64,000 bases of DNA from Nocardioides cavernaquae (GTDB lineage Bacteria; Actinomycetota; Actinomycetes; Propionibacteriales; Nocardioidaceae), in NCBI RefSeq assembly GCF_003600895.1, contig NZ_QYRP01000002.1, forward strand, positions 1,736,001 through 1,800,000. Direction: 5' to 3'. A program made the position numbers and the translations under genes. This document shows, one piece after another, positions 1 to 8,080 of the stretch (position 1 is the first letter of the stretch; every line of letters begins with the position of its first letter). The notes under the pieces were generated by a model. That model was not told the origin of the DNA, ran no database searches, and saw only the letters and a program-made list of their open reading frames with translations.

Positions 1-68
1 TGGGTGGCCCGGGTCAGCAGCTGCTGGCCGGGCTCGGTGAGCAGCCAGCGGAAGGCGTCCAGATCCAC
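1..68 (-). CDS. N-terminus of a probable SAM-dependent methyltransferase (partial)
   Basis: Only the first 22 codons lie in the window, read leftward from a GTG at 68 and running off the left edge. They read VDLDAFRWLLTEPGQQL and onward. This resembles the start of the actinobacterial class I SAM methyltransferases with a THUMP-like domain, which often open with M-D-L-D-A-F. A GGAGG lies directly against the GTG. The only in-frame codons between the upstream stop near 113 and the GTG are non-start codons, so the start is forced. The family call rests on a very short match and is tentative. Confidence 0.45.
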   Translation of the reverse strand, partial: MDLDAFRWLLTEPGQQLLTRAT

Positions 69-169
69 CTCCGGAGGGTAGCGAATGACAAAGACAATAA
101 AATCAGTAGACTAAGATAAGTAAGACTCAGAAACCGCTCGGGGAATCGGCCCGGGGGAAGAGGTGGAGC
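69..169. promoter_or_regulatory. Divergent promoter region
   Basis: The stretch 84-130 is strikingly AT-rich for this genome. It separates the leftward methyltransferase fragment from the rightward glycosyltransferase. Candidate -10 hexamers are TAAGAT at 112-117 on the plus strand and TATTGT at 99-94 on the minus strand. A GGAAGAGGTGG stretch just before 170 is the ribosome binding site of the next gene. The promoter calls are by eye. Confidence 0.4.
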
Positions 170-1216
170 ATGCAGTTCCGGACCGTCGAGCAGAGCGCGA
201 TCCTCGCCGCCCCCCGTGTTGCGACGGCGGTGTCCGTGGTGATCCCTGTGCTCAACGAGGAGCGCTACCTGCGCCAGTCCGTCGAGCGCGTGCTCCGCCA
301 GGAGTACGACGGCGAGGTCGAGGTCGTCCTCGCGCTCGGGCCGAGCAGCGACGGCACCCACCGGATCGCGGCCGAGCTCGCGGCCGAGGACCCGCGCATC
401 GTGCTGGTCGAGAACCCGGCCGGCCGCACGCCTCATGCGTTGAACCTCGCGATCGCCGCCTCCAGCCACCCCTACCTGATCCGGGTCGACGCCCACGGCC
501 TCCTGCCCGAGGGCTACGTCCGCGACGTGGTCCACCTGCTCGACACGACGGGAGCCGCCAACGTCGGCGGCATGATGCGCGTCGAGGGAGACACCCATTT
601 CGGGCGTGCCGTGGCTGCGGCGATGTCGTCTCCGCTGGGCATCGGCGGCTCGAAGTTCCACGTCGGCGGCGAGCCCGGCCCGGCCCGCACGGTCTACCTC
701 GGGGCATTCCGTCGCGACGTGCTCACCGAGCTTGGCGGCTTCGACGAGCACTTCCACCGGGCCCAGGACTGGGAGCTCAACTTCAGGATCCGCGATGCCG
801 GGCACACCGTCTGGTTCACGCCACACCTCGCCGTCACCTATCGCCCGCGCCGTGACTTCAAGGCGCTGCGGAAGCAGTTCTACGGCTCAGGCCAGTGGCG
901 CCGGCAGATCGTCGACGCCCACCCGAGGACCGCGAGCCTGCGTTACCTCGCGGCTCCGATCGTCACGGCGGCCGTCGCCCTCGGCGTACTCCTCGGAGTG
1001 ATCGGGCTCGTGGTCGGCGGCGTCCCCGGTGCCGTGCTGCTCGCCGGCTTCCTCGCCCCGTTCGGCTACGTCGCCGGCGTGCTCGCCGCGACCCTCCCGA
1101 TGGGCCGCGGTCTGCCCTGGCAGTCCCGGGCGTTGCTGCCGCTCGTCGTGATCACGATGCATCTCTCCTGGGGTGCCGGGTTCCTCCGGTCGATACCGCG
1201 CAGCCAGCGCCGCTGA
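170..1216 (+). CDS. Glycosyltransferase family 2, ExoA-like, membrane-anchored
   Basis: The 348-residue protein opens with a GT-A nucleotide-sugar fold: VVIPVLNEERYL at about residues 23-34, a metal-binding DAH in place of DXD near 107, and the acceptor-side motif QDWELNFRI near 205. Three hydrophobic segments follow after about residue 260, so the enzyme should sit at the inner face of the membrane. This layout matches ExoA-type transferases that build exopolysaccharide repeat units on a lipid carrier. The ATG at 170 has a good purine-rich RBS. The gene points toward, and ends 57 bp from, the exporter operon on the other strand, so it probably serves the same polysaccharide. Donor and acceptor cannot be read from sequence. 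Confidence 0.85.
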   Translation: MQFRTVEQSAILAAPRVATAVSVVIPVLNEERYLRQSVERVLRQEYDGEVEVVLALGPSSDGTHRIAAELAAEDPRIVLVENPAGRTPHALNLAIAASSHPYLIRVDAHGLLPEGYVRDVVHLLDTTGAANVGGMMRVEGDTHFGRAVAAAMSSPLGIGGSKFHVGGEPGPARTVYLGAFRRDVLTELGGFDEHFHRAQDWELNFRIRDAGHTVWFTPHLAVTYRPRRDFKALRKQFYGSGQWRRQIVDAHPRTASLRYLAAPIVTAAVALGVLLGVIGLVVGGVPGAVLLAGFLAPFGYVAGVLAATLPMGRGLPWQSRALLPLVVITMHLSWGAGFLRSIPRSQRR

Positions 1217-1238
1217 CCCGCCCGCCTCGGGCGGAGGT

Positions 1239-1267
1239 CGCCGGGACTTGGGAAGGTGGCCCCGGCG
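1239..1267. terminator. Candidate bidirectional terminator stem-loop
   Basis: CGCCGGG at 1239-1245 pairs with CCCGGCG at 1261-1267 across a 15-nt loop, between two convergent stop codons (1216 and 1274). There is no clear T-run on either side, as is common in high-GC actinobacteria, so the call is modest. Confidence 0.35.
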
Positions 1268-1273
1268 GCGTCG

Positions 1274-2422
1274 CTACGGACGGGGGGCGCCGGCGATCGA
1301 GCCGAGGCGCGACACGAACTCGCCCGAGCGCACCGACCAGTCCAGTCGCGCGGCGGCGTAGGCGTGCCCGCGGGCACCCATCCGTCGGCGGCCCTCAACG
1401 TCGACGTCGAGGCGCAGGATCGCCTGGAGGACGCGCTCCGGGGCGGCGGTGCCCGAGGGCGTGAACGGTACGACGACGCCGGCGCCGGTGGCGGTGACCA
1501 GTTCGGCGGCGCGGGGGAGCGGCGTCGTGATGACGGGTACGCCGTGGGCGAGGTACTCCACGACCTTGGTCGGCTGGGAGATCCGGTAGTTGGGCTGGTC
1601 GTGGAGGAGCGACAGGCCGGCCAGTGCGCCGTCGACGAGCTCCATCGCCCGGTCGTGCGGGAGGAAGCCGTGCCAGGTGACTGCATCGGAGTCGGAGAGC
1701 AGAGCGGTCGTCTCGGCGTCAGCATGGCCCACGAGCTCGACCCGGATCCGCCCGCCGGTGTGCTCGTGCAGCAGCCGGCCGAGGGCGACCAGCTCATGTG
1801 CTCCACGAGCGCGGGTCAGGTGCCCCACGTAGACCACGCGGGGCTGGTCGGGAGGCGCGGTCGACGCCGGGACCCGGGTGGTGTTCGGGACGACGGGGTG
1901 CGGTCGAGCGAACCGCTGCTGATAGGCGTCCTCGGCCAGCAGCAGGTGGGCGCGTCGTTCCGCGGCGGCCTCGACGCGGCGTACGGCCCAACGGGTGGGA
2001 CGCCGGAGTGGTCCGGGGACCCAGCCCTTCATGGCAAGTGCCGCGGCCGTGTCCTCGTGCACGTCCCAGACGACGCGGCGCGGGTCGATTCCGCGTACGG
2101 CGAGGAGCAGCTCGGGGTCGTGGAGCAGGACCAGGTGGTGCTGCTCCGCCTCGGACCTGACCAGCTTGCGGGCAGCCCTCTGCGCCGTGAGGCGCGAGCG
2201 GCCGAGTGCGCGCGGCAGGTCGATCTGGCGCAGCCCTGCCGGAGCCGGCGGCAGGTCGAGCCCGTAGCCCGTGAACGGCGCCGCGTAGGTCACCTCCCAG
2301 CCGTTCTCCAGCAGGGCGGCGATCTGGCGGTGCCGGATCCGGGCGTCCTCGGGGTGGTGCACGACGGTGACCACCAGTGCTCGCCCAGGCCGTCCGGGAA
2401 GCCGCTCGCCGGGGGTGCTCAT
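1274..2422 (-). CDS. Glycosyltransferase family 4 (GT-B)
   Basis: The product is 382 residues. It opens with a short hydrophobic strand (RALVVTVVHHPEDARI) followed by the GT4 N-domain. The C-terminal donor-binding domain is seen in VVYVGHLTRARGAHEL, the E-x7-E type segment around QPTKVVEYLAHGVPVITT, and a terminal helix. The ATG at 2422 overlaps the TGA of the ABC ATPase gene by four bases (ATGA), which fixes the start and indicates translational coupling. It is the last gene of a five-gene leftward operon (6866 to 1274) for making and exporting a surface glycan, so it most likely adds a sugar to that chain. The sugar specificity is not evident. Confidence 0.88.
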   Translation of the reverse strand: MSTPGERLPGRPGRALVVTVVHHPEDARIRHRQIAALLENGWEVTYAAPFTGYGLDLPPAPAGLRQIDLPRALGRSRLTAQRAARKLVRSEAEQHHLVLLHDPELLLAVRGIDPRRVVWDVHEDTAAALAMKGWVPGPLRRPTRWAVRRVEAAAERRAHLLLAEDAYQQRFARPHPVVPNTTRVPASTAPPDQPRVVYVGHLTRARGAHELVALGRLLHEHTGGRIRVELVGHADAETTALLSDSDAVTWHGFLPHDRAMELVDGALAGLSLLHDQPNYRISQPTKVVEYLAHGVPVITTPLPRAAELVTATGAGVVVPFTPSGTAAPERVLQAILRLDVDVEGRRRMGARGHAYAAARLDWSVRSGEFVSRLGSIAGAPRP

Positions 2423-3189
2423 GCGCCGGCCCGCCGTTTCGCCGGCAGGCTGGTCACCTCGGCGTAGCGCTCGAGGACCTCCGCGGTCGGTCCGTCGGCC
2501 AGGAGCTCGCCGCGGTGGATCCACAGCACGCGGTCGCACATCTCGCGGATGTGGCTCAGCTGGTGGCTGACCAGCAGCACCGTGCCGGCCTGGGCCCGGA
2601 TCTCCTCGATGCGTCGCTCGCTGCGGCGACGGAACTCCGCGTCACCCGTGGCCAGTGCCTCGTCGATCAGCAGGATGTCCGGGCGGGCCGCGGAGGAGAT
2701 CGCAAACCGCAGGCGAGCCCCCATGCCGGCCGAGTAGGTGCGCATCGGGAGGTGCAGGAACTCGCCGATACCGGCGAAGTCGGCCACCTCGTCGTACGAC
2801 GCGGCGACCTGCCCGCGGGTCTGGCCGAGCGCGAGCCCGCCCAGCCGGATGTTCTGCTCGCCGCTCAGGTCGCGCATGAGGGCCGCGTTGACGCCGAGCA
2901 GGGCCGCGGACCCGTCGGTCCAGATCGCGCCGGACTTCAGCGGCTGGCTCCCGGCGATCGCGCGCATCAGCGTGCTCTTGCCCGAGCCGTTGTGGCCGAC
3001 GACCCCGATCGACTCGCCGTGGCGGGCCACGAAGGAGACGCCGCGGACGGCCTGGACGACGTCGACCGTGCCGACGTGGCGCAGCAGGCGCGACTGCCGC
3101 GGTCCGAGCCGGCGGCCGCCGTAGGTGCGGTAGTCGACGTGGACGTCGTCGACGATGAGCGACGGGCGCCCCAGGGGGATGTCAGCCAC
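2419..3189 (-). CDS. Polysaccharide ABC transporter ATPase (Wzt/TagH type)
   Basis: This is the 256-residue nucleotide-binding subunit of an ABC-2 exporter. Walker A is GHNGSGKST, the signature region is YSAGMGARLRFAI (the Y-S-x-G-M form typical of Wzt/TagH exporters rather than LSGGQ), and Walker B is ILLIDEALATGD. It lacks the C-terminal carbohydrate-binding domain of long Wzt proteins, so it should be a chain-length-independent exporter like TagH or KpsT. I chose the GTG at 3189, which overlaps the permease end by 8 bp. An upstream start would extend far into the permease gene. It pairs with the permease encoded just before it. Confidence 0.9.
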   Translation of the reverse strand: MADIPLGRPSLIVDDVHVDYRTYGGRRLGPRQSRLLRHVGTVDVVQAVRGVSFVARHGESIGVVGHNGSGKSTLMRAIAGSQPLKSGAIWTDGSAALLGVNAALMRDLSGEQNIRLGGLALGQTRGQVAASYDEVADFAGIGEFLHLPMRTYSAGMGARLRFAISSAARPDILLIDEALATGDAEFRRRSERRIEEIRAQAGTVLLVSHQLSHIREMCDRVLWIHRGELLADGPTAEVLERYAEVTSLPAKRRAGA

Positions 3190-4027
3190 GGCCGTACCTC
3201 GCCTCTCCGCGCCAGAAGTAGACCAGCCCGACGACGAGCGCGAGCGCGGCCCACGCGGCACCCCAGAGCCACAGCGTCAGCGACGCGTCGTACTCGGCAA
3301 GGAGGGTGGCCCTGCCGAGCTCGAGGTAGACCGCGATCGGCTGGTGCGTCAGCAGCCAGCCGACGACGCCGTCTCCGGCGTAGCGGTCGATCGAGTAGAA
3401 GACGCCGGAGGCATACATGAGGCCGCGGATCCCGAACGGGATGAGCTGGCCGAGGTCGCGGACGTCGTTGACCAGGCGGGCGCACAGCAGTGCGGCGCCC
3501 GTCCCGAAGATCCACTGCAGGCCGATCGCGAAGGGCAGCAGCAGCCACGACCACTGCGGGGCCTCGCCCGAGAGCGGGACCAGCACCAGCAGCACGAGGA
3601 GGGCCGGGGCGAGGGTGAACAACTCGGCCAGCACGATGCTGAACGGCAGCAGTGCCCGGGGGAACTGCAGCGACGTCACCAGCCCGGAGTTGTTGACGAT
3701 CGCGCCCGAGCCGTTGTTGATGTTCGCGCTGGTGAAGTGGAACAGGAAGACCCCGATGACCAGGAAGCCGATGTAGTTGCCGATGCCGGCGTCCGTGCCG
3801 AGCATGACGCCGAAGACGAGCAGGTAGACCCCGGCCCACAGCAGCGGTGTGAGGATCGCCCAGGTCTGGCCCAGGAAGCTGCCCTGGTTGCGGCTGTAGG
3901 CGCGGGCCGCGCCGAGCGCGATCGCGAAGTGGCGACGTCGCCACAGCTCGCGGAGGTACGCCGCCAGCGTGGGGCGGCCGCCGACCCGGGTCAGACCGTG
4001 TTCCGCGGCGAGGAGGTCGAGGCTCAC
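3182..4027 (-). CDS. Polysaccharide ABC-2 exporter permease (Wzm/TagG type)
   Basis: The 281-residue membrane protein has about six hydrophobic segments, starting near residue 60. An N-terminal amphipathic stretch before TM1 contains the family-typical YSRNQGSFLGQTWAILTP. Its length and order match the ABC2_membrane family of O-antigen, capsule and teichoic acid exporters. The start ATG at 4027 overlaps the stop of the upstream dehydrogenase by ATGA. Together with the following ATPase it would flip an undecaprenyl-linked glycan to the outside of the membrane. The substrate is inferred from the WecB/WecC-type enzymes encoded around it. Confidence 0.9.
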   Translation of the reverse strand: MSLDLLAAEHGLTRVGGRPTLAAYLRELWRRRHFAIALGAARAYSRNQGSFLGQTWAILTPLLWAGVYLLVFGVMLGTDAGIGNYIGFLVIGVFLFHFTSANINNGSGAIVNNSGLVTSLQFPRALLPFSIVLAELFTLAPALLVLLVLVPLSGEAPQWSWLLLPFAIGLQWIFGTGAALLCARLVNDVRDLGQLIPFGIRGLMYASGVFYSIDRYAGDGVVGWLLTHQPIAVYLELGRATLLAEYDASLTLWLWGAAWAALALVVGLVYFWRGEARYGRG

Positions 4028-5361
4028 AACCGGTGTGCTCCATCGCCCTGGGTGACGCCCCGGGTGTCGAAGAAGAGTCGCGAGGACTCGACCAGCGCCG
4101 GGACGTCGTAGGCACTGTGGGGCTGGACCAGGATCACCAGGTCGGCGAACGCGAGTGCGGTCGCCAGGTCGTCGGCGCGGGTGACGTCGAGGCCCGGCTC
4201 CCAGTTCTGGACGTTCGGGTCGTGGTAGACCACGCGCGCGCCGAGGAGGTCGAGGTGGCGGGCCAGTGGCACGGCCGGCGACTCACGCTGGTCGGCGATG
4301 TCGGGCTTGTAGGTCACGCCGAGCAGCAGCACCGACGAGCCGTGGATCGCCTTGCCATGGGCGTTGAGGAGGTTCTGTGCCCGGTGGGCGACGTAGGACG
4401 GCATGGTCGCGTTGATCTCCTCGGCCAGCTCCACGAACCGGAACGGGTAGCCGAGCTTCGCGCGCACGTTGTGGGAGAGGTAGTTGGGGTCGATCGGGAT
4501 GCAGTGGCCGCCGACGCCTGGTCCCGGGTAGAACGCCTGGAAGCCGAACGGCTTGGTCGAGGCGCAGCGGATCACGTCCCACAGGTCGATCTTGAGCTCG
4601 TGGCAGAACCGCGCCATCTCGTTGACCAGCGCGATGTTGATGTGGCGGTAGGTGTTCTCCAGGAGCTTCGCGGTCTCCGCCTCGGCCGGTCCGCTCGCCT
4701 CGACGACCGTGTCGACGAAGCGCCGGTAGAACGTCGCGGCCCGCTCGGTGCTCTCGGGAGTGATGCCGCCGACGATCTTCGGGGTGTTGGTCAGCCCCCA
4801 GGTCGCGTTGCCGGGGTCGATCCGCTCGGGGGAGAAGGCCAGGTGGAAGTCCTCGCCGGCGACCAGGCCGGAGGCCGCCTCGAGCTGCGGCAGGACGACG
4901 TCCTGCGTCGTGCCCGGGTACGTCGTCGACTCGAGCACCACGAGCTGGCCCGGGTGCAGGTGCTCACCGATCACGCCGACCGCGGACTTCACGGCCCCCA
5001 GGTCGGGCCCACCCTCGGCGCCCAGCGGAGTCGGCACGCAGATCACCGCGACGGCCGCCTCGGCGAGGACCGAGGCATCCGTGGTCGCCCGGAACCCCGC
5101 CTCCTTCAGGGCTGCGATGTCGTCGTCGCTCAGGTCGTCGACGTGGGAGCGACCCTCGTTCAGGCCGGCGACCGCACGCTCGCTGACGTCCAGCCCCACG
5201 ACCGAGAGACCGGCGCGGCTGGCGGCCTGAGCGAGCGGCAGCCCGACGTAGCCGAGGCCGATCACGACCAGGTCGACGGTCGCCTTCTTCGTGGCCGTGC
5301 GGCGCTGGCGAGGTGCGGGGGTGGCCGTCTTGTCGGTCAGGTGGGTGATCGTGGCGGTCAT
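4024..5361 (-). CDS. wecC: Nucleotide-sugar 6-dehydrogenase (UDP-ManNAc dehydrogenase type)
   Basis: The enzyme oxidises C6 of a UDP-HexNAc to the uronic acid with two NAD+. The 445-residue protein has the NAD-binding VIGLGYVGLPLAQA at about 33-46, CVPTPLG, ESTTYPGTT, a central YRHINIALVNEMA helix, and the catalytic cysteine in GPGVGGHCIPIDP. The C-terminal UDP-binding domain contains LGVTYKPDIADQRESP. The divergent neighbour wecB makes UDP-ManNAc, so UDP-ManNAcA is the likely product. UDP-GlcNAcA synthesis (WbpA-like) cannot be excluded. The ATG at 5361 overlaps the upstream glycosyltransferase stop by four bases. Confidence 0.88.
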   Translation of the reverse strand: MTATITHLTDKTATPAPRQRRTATKKATVDLVVIGLGYVGLPLAQAASRAGLSVVGLDVSERAVAGLNEGRSHVDDLSDDDIAALKEAGFRATTDASVLAEAAVAVICVPTPLGAEGGPDLGAVKSAVGVIGEHLHPGQLVVLESTTYPGTTQDVVLPQLEAASGLVAGEDFHLAFSPERIDPGNATWGLTNTPKIVGGITPESTERAATFYRRFVDTVVEASGPAEAETAKLLENTYRHINIALVNEMARFCHELKIDLWDVIRCASTKPFGFQAFYPGPGVGGHCIPIDPNYLSHNVRAKLGYPFRFVELAEEINATMPSYVAHRAQNLLNAHGKAIHGSSVLLLGVTYKPDIADQRESPAVPLARHLDLLGARVVYHDPNVQNWEPGLDVTRADDLATALAFADLVILVQPHSAYDVPALVESSRLFFDTRGVTQGDGAHRL

Positions 5362-6866
5362 CGGTGTCCTCCGGTGGTGACGGCGCTGGGTGTGGTGCGG
5401 GTCGTGGCGCTGGCTCGGGTGCTGGCGTAGATCTGCTGGTAGCTGTCGGCGGCGGCCGCCCAGGTCCGGTGCGTGGCGGCCCAGGAGCTGCCGGCGGCGC
5501 CGAGCGTGTGCCGCAGGCCGGGGTCGTCGCGAAGCCGCGCGATCGCTGCGGCCAACGCGTGCCGGTCCCCGGGCGGGACGAGCAAGCCGCGCTCGTCCCC
5601 GACCAGCTCGCGCAGTGGCGCCAGGTCGCTCGCGATCACCGGGCGCCCGAGGCCCATGGCCTCGACCGGCTTGAGCGGCGGCACGAGGCGGGTGACGGGG
5701 AGGTCGGCGCGGGGCACGGCGTACACGTCGATGGAGCGGTAGATCCCCGGGACGGCGCTGTGCGGCACACGACCCGTGAAGGCGACCGTGCCCTGCAGGC
5801 CGAGGCTGTCGGCCAGGGCTTCGAGATCGGCACGGGCCGGGCCGTCGCCGACGATCAGGAGCCGCGTCGGAGCCTGGGCGGGGTCATCCCGGAGCTCGGC
5901 TACCGCCCGGATCAGGACGTCGATGCCCTCGTAGGCGTTGAGCGTGCCGACCACGCCGACGGTGAACGGCCGCCCCTCGTCGACCTGGCTCGCGGTCAGG
6001 AAGCGCGGGTCCACGCCGTTGCCGACGACGTGCACGCGGTCGGCCGGGACGCCGCGGTCGACGATCGCGGAGCGCATGGCCTCGCTCAGGGTCACGACGG
6101 CGTCGGCGGCGAGCATGCACTCGGTCTCGCGGGCCCGTGCCAGCCGGTAGGTCTCCGCGTCGGTGCCGCGGGAGTTCCGGCTGCGCCAGGTCTCCTCGAG
6201 GAAGCCGCGCGCCTCGTAGACGACCGGGATCGCGAACCGGGCCCGCAGGGCGAGCGCGACCTGGGCGTTGACGTGGTTGCTGTGGGCGTGGAGGACGTCC
6301 GGGCGGACCTGCTCCACCAGGCGGGCCGCGTGCTCGATGCCGCGGGCGAGGGCGGCGTCGGCGCGCAGCGGGAGGCGTCGCGGCAGCAGGCGGTGATGCG
6401 TGACCCCGTCGACGACCACCTCGAAGTCCGCCCGGAGGTGGCCCTTCGTCACGGGGAACCCGAGCTGAGTCACGACACGGACGGGAGTGCCGGCCGAGAG
6501 CTGGGCGCGAGCGATGCCCTGCGTGCGCACGGTGTAGCCGGCCTGCACCTCGGGCAACGCGTTCGTCACCAGGTGCAGCACGCCGCCACCCGTGGGCGGT
6601 CCGTACGACGTAGAGCGGGTCGTCTCGAGTGGCCGGGTCAGCAGGGCGAGGTCGCCAGCCACCTGCTGGCGGAGCAGCCGGCCGATCGCACCGGCCGCCT
6701 CGGCGTGCCCCGCTGCCGAGGTGAGGTCGCCGCGGGTGAGGGCGTCGACCGCCGCGGCGTACGACCCGGAGCGGAGCCAGGGCTGGGGGAGCGAGGAGAC
6801 CCGGTCGGTGCTGCGGGCCAGGTGGCGGGCGAGGACGCTCGCGGCTGCTGCTGCATGGGTGGGCAC
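5358..6866 (-). CDS. Glycosyltransferase family 4, first gene of export operon
   Basis: The 502-residue GT-B enzyme has an N-terminal extension of about 90 residues before the Rossmann-like domain (GGVLHLVTNALPEVQAGYT). The donor domain has VGVVGTLNAYEGIDVLIRA, LLIVGDGPARADLE and PPLKPVEAMGLGRPVIAS. The GTG at 6866 is preceded by AAGGAG at a 6-nt gap. A TTG 18 bp upstream lies inside that RBS, so I reject it. Being the promoter-proximal gene of the leftward operon, it is probably co-regulated with the divergent wecB operon through the shared AT-rich region. Substrate unknown. Confidence 0.87.
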   Translation of the reverse strand: MPTHAAAAASVLARHLARSTDRVSSLPQPWLRSGSYAAAVDALTRGDLTSAAGHAEAAGAIGRLLRQQVAGDLALLTRPLETTRSTSYGPPTGGGVLHLVTNALPEVQAGYTVRTQGIARAQLSAGTPVRVVTQLGFPVTKGHLRADFEVVVDGVTHHRLLPRRLPLRADAALARGIEHAARLVEQVRPDVLHAHSNHVNAQVALALRARFAIPVVYEARGFLEETWRSRNSRGTDAETYRLARARETECMLAADAVVTLSEAMRSAIVDRGVPADRVHVVGNGVDPRFLTASQVDEGRPFTVGVVGTLNAYEGIDVLIRAVAELRDDPAQAPTRLLIVGDGPARADLEALADSLGLQGTVAFTGRVPHSAVPGIYRSIDVYAVPRADLPVTRLVPPLKPVEAMGLGRPVIASDLAPLRELVGDERGLLVPPGDRHALAAAIARLRDDPGLRHTLGAAGSSWAATHRTWAAAADSYQQIYASTRASATTRTTPSAVTTGGHR

Positions 6867-6907
6867 GGGGATCTCCTTCCTCAACTCGCCGGATGGCCTG
6901 GTTCGTG

Positions 6908-6935
6908 GTTACTACCAAATCTATAGTAACTTACT
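6908..6935. promoter_or_regulatory. Divergent promoter with operator-like dyad
   Basis: Between the two polysaccharide operons the sequence drops to low GC. GTTACTA (6908-6914) and TAGTAAC (6924-6930) form a perfect 7-bp inverted repeat 9 nt apart. AGTAA-C-TTACT (6925-6935) is a second, overlapping dyad. The hexamer TATAGT (6922-6927) is a good -10 for the rightward operon. Its complement offers TATAGA for the leftward one. One regulator bound here could control both directions. Confidence 0.45.
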
Positions 6936-6964
6936 GGAATTAGATGGAACCACGGAAGGAAGCC

Positions 6965-8080
6965 ATGTCCCACCTCGTCGTCCACATCACCGGCGCTCGC
7001 CCGAACTTCCCCAAGGCGGCACCGGTCATCGACGCGCTCGCGCGTCAGGCGGCCGCCGCAGGGCAGGACGTGCGGCAGGTGCTGGTCCACACCGGTCAGC
7101 ACTACGACGAGCGCCTTTCGGACGTGTTCTTCCGTCAGCTCGGCCTGCCCGAGCCCGACGTCAACCTCGGCGTCGGGTCCGGCTCGCACGCCGAGCAGAC
7201 CGCTGCCGTGCTGGTGGGGCTGGAGAAGCTCTTCCTCGAGGGCGAGTGGGGCAGGCCCGACCTGGTCGTGGTCTATGGCGACGTGAACTCGACGGTCGCC
7301 GCTGCACTGGTGGCCGCCAAGCTGCAGATCCCACTCGCCCACGTCGAGGCGGGGTTGCGTTCCTTCGACCCCTCGATGCCGGAGGAGGTCAACCGCCTGG
7401 TCACCGACCGGCTGGCCGATGTCCTCCTCTGCACCAGCGCCGACGCCGTCGCCCACCTCGGCAACGAAGGGGTGGCACCCGAGCGGATCCACCTCGTCGG
7501 CAATCCCATGATCGACACCCTGCTGGCCCATCTCGGGAGCTTCGACGTGGAGCTGGCCCGCAAACGGCACGACCTCGACGGGCGGTACGCAGTTGCCACC
7601 CTGCACCGACCTGCCAACGTTGATTCTGCTCAGGACGTCCAGGCGCTGGTCACGACGCTGCACTCCGTTGCTGACCAGGTCGAGGTCGTGCTTCCACTTC
7701 ACCCGCGCGGCCGTGAGGCGCTCCTCAGCGCGGGTCTGCTCGACCACGACCGGATCCGGCTGGTCGAGCCCCTCGGCTACGTCGAGTTCCTCGGACTGGT
7801 CCGGGGTGCCGACGTGGTCGTGACCGACTCCGGCGGCGTCCAGGAGGAGACCACGGTGCTCGGCGTACCGTGCCTCACCCTGCGCCCCAACACCGAGCGA
7901 CCGGTGACCATCACGCATGGCACCAACCGCCTCGTGACGCGCGACGAGCTCGCGGCTCGTGTGGCCGAGGTGCTCGCGACACCGTCGGAGGAGACGGATG
8001 GTGGCTGGCCGGTCCCGCCCCTGTGGGACGGCCAGGCCGGTCCGCGCATCGCCAAGGTCCTGCTGGAGGTGCTCCGATGA
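6965..8080 (+). CDS. wecB: UDP-N-acetylglucosamine 2-epimerase (non-hydrolysing)
   Basis: It converts UDP-GlcNAc to UDP-ManNAc in the cytosol, the entry step to ManNAc/ManNAcA glycans. The 371-residue protein has the family marks GARPNFPKAAPVI at the N-terminus, VHTGQHYDERLSDVFF, YGDVNSTVAAALVAAKL, HVEAGLRSFD, and TDSGGVQEETTVLGVPCL with LRPNTERP near the C-terminus. I chose the ATG at 6965, which follows GGAAGGA. An ATG at 6944 would add seven residues that do not look conserved. It is first in a rightward three-gene operon and divergent from the wecC-like gene that would use its product. Confidence 0.93.
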   Translation: MSHLVVHITGARPNFPKAAPVIDALARQAAAAGQDVRQVLVHTGQHYDERLSDVFFRQLGLPEPDVNLGVGSGSHAEQTAAVLVGLEKLFLEGEWGRPDLVVVYGDVNSTVAAALVAAKLQIPLAHVEAGLRSFDPSMPEEVNRLVTDRLADVLLCTSADAVAHLGNEGVAPERIHLVGNPMIDTLLAHLGSFDVELARKRHDLDGRYAVATLHRPANVDSAQDVQALVTTLHSVADQVEVVLPLHPRGREALLSAGLLDHDRIRLVEPLGYVEFLGLVRGADVVVTDSGGVQEETTVLGVPCLTLRPNTERPVTITHGTNRLVTRDELAARVAEVLATPSEETDGGWPVPPLWDGQAGPRIAKVLLEVLR

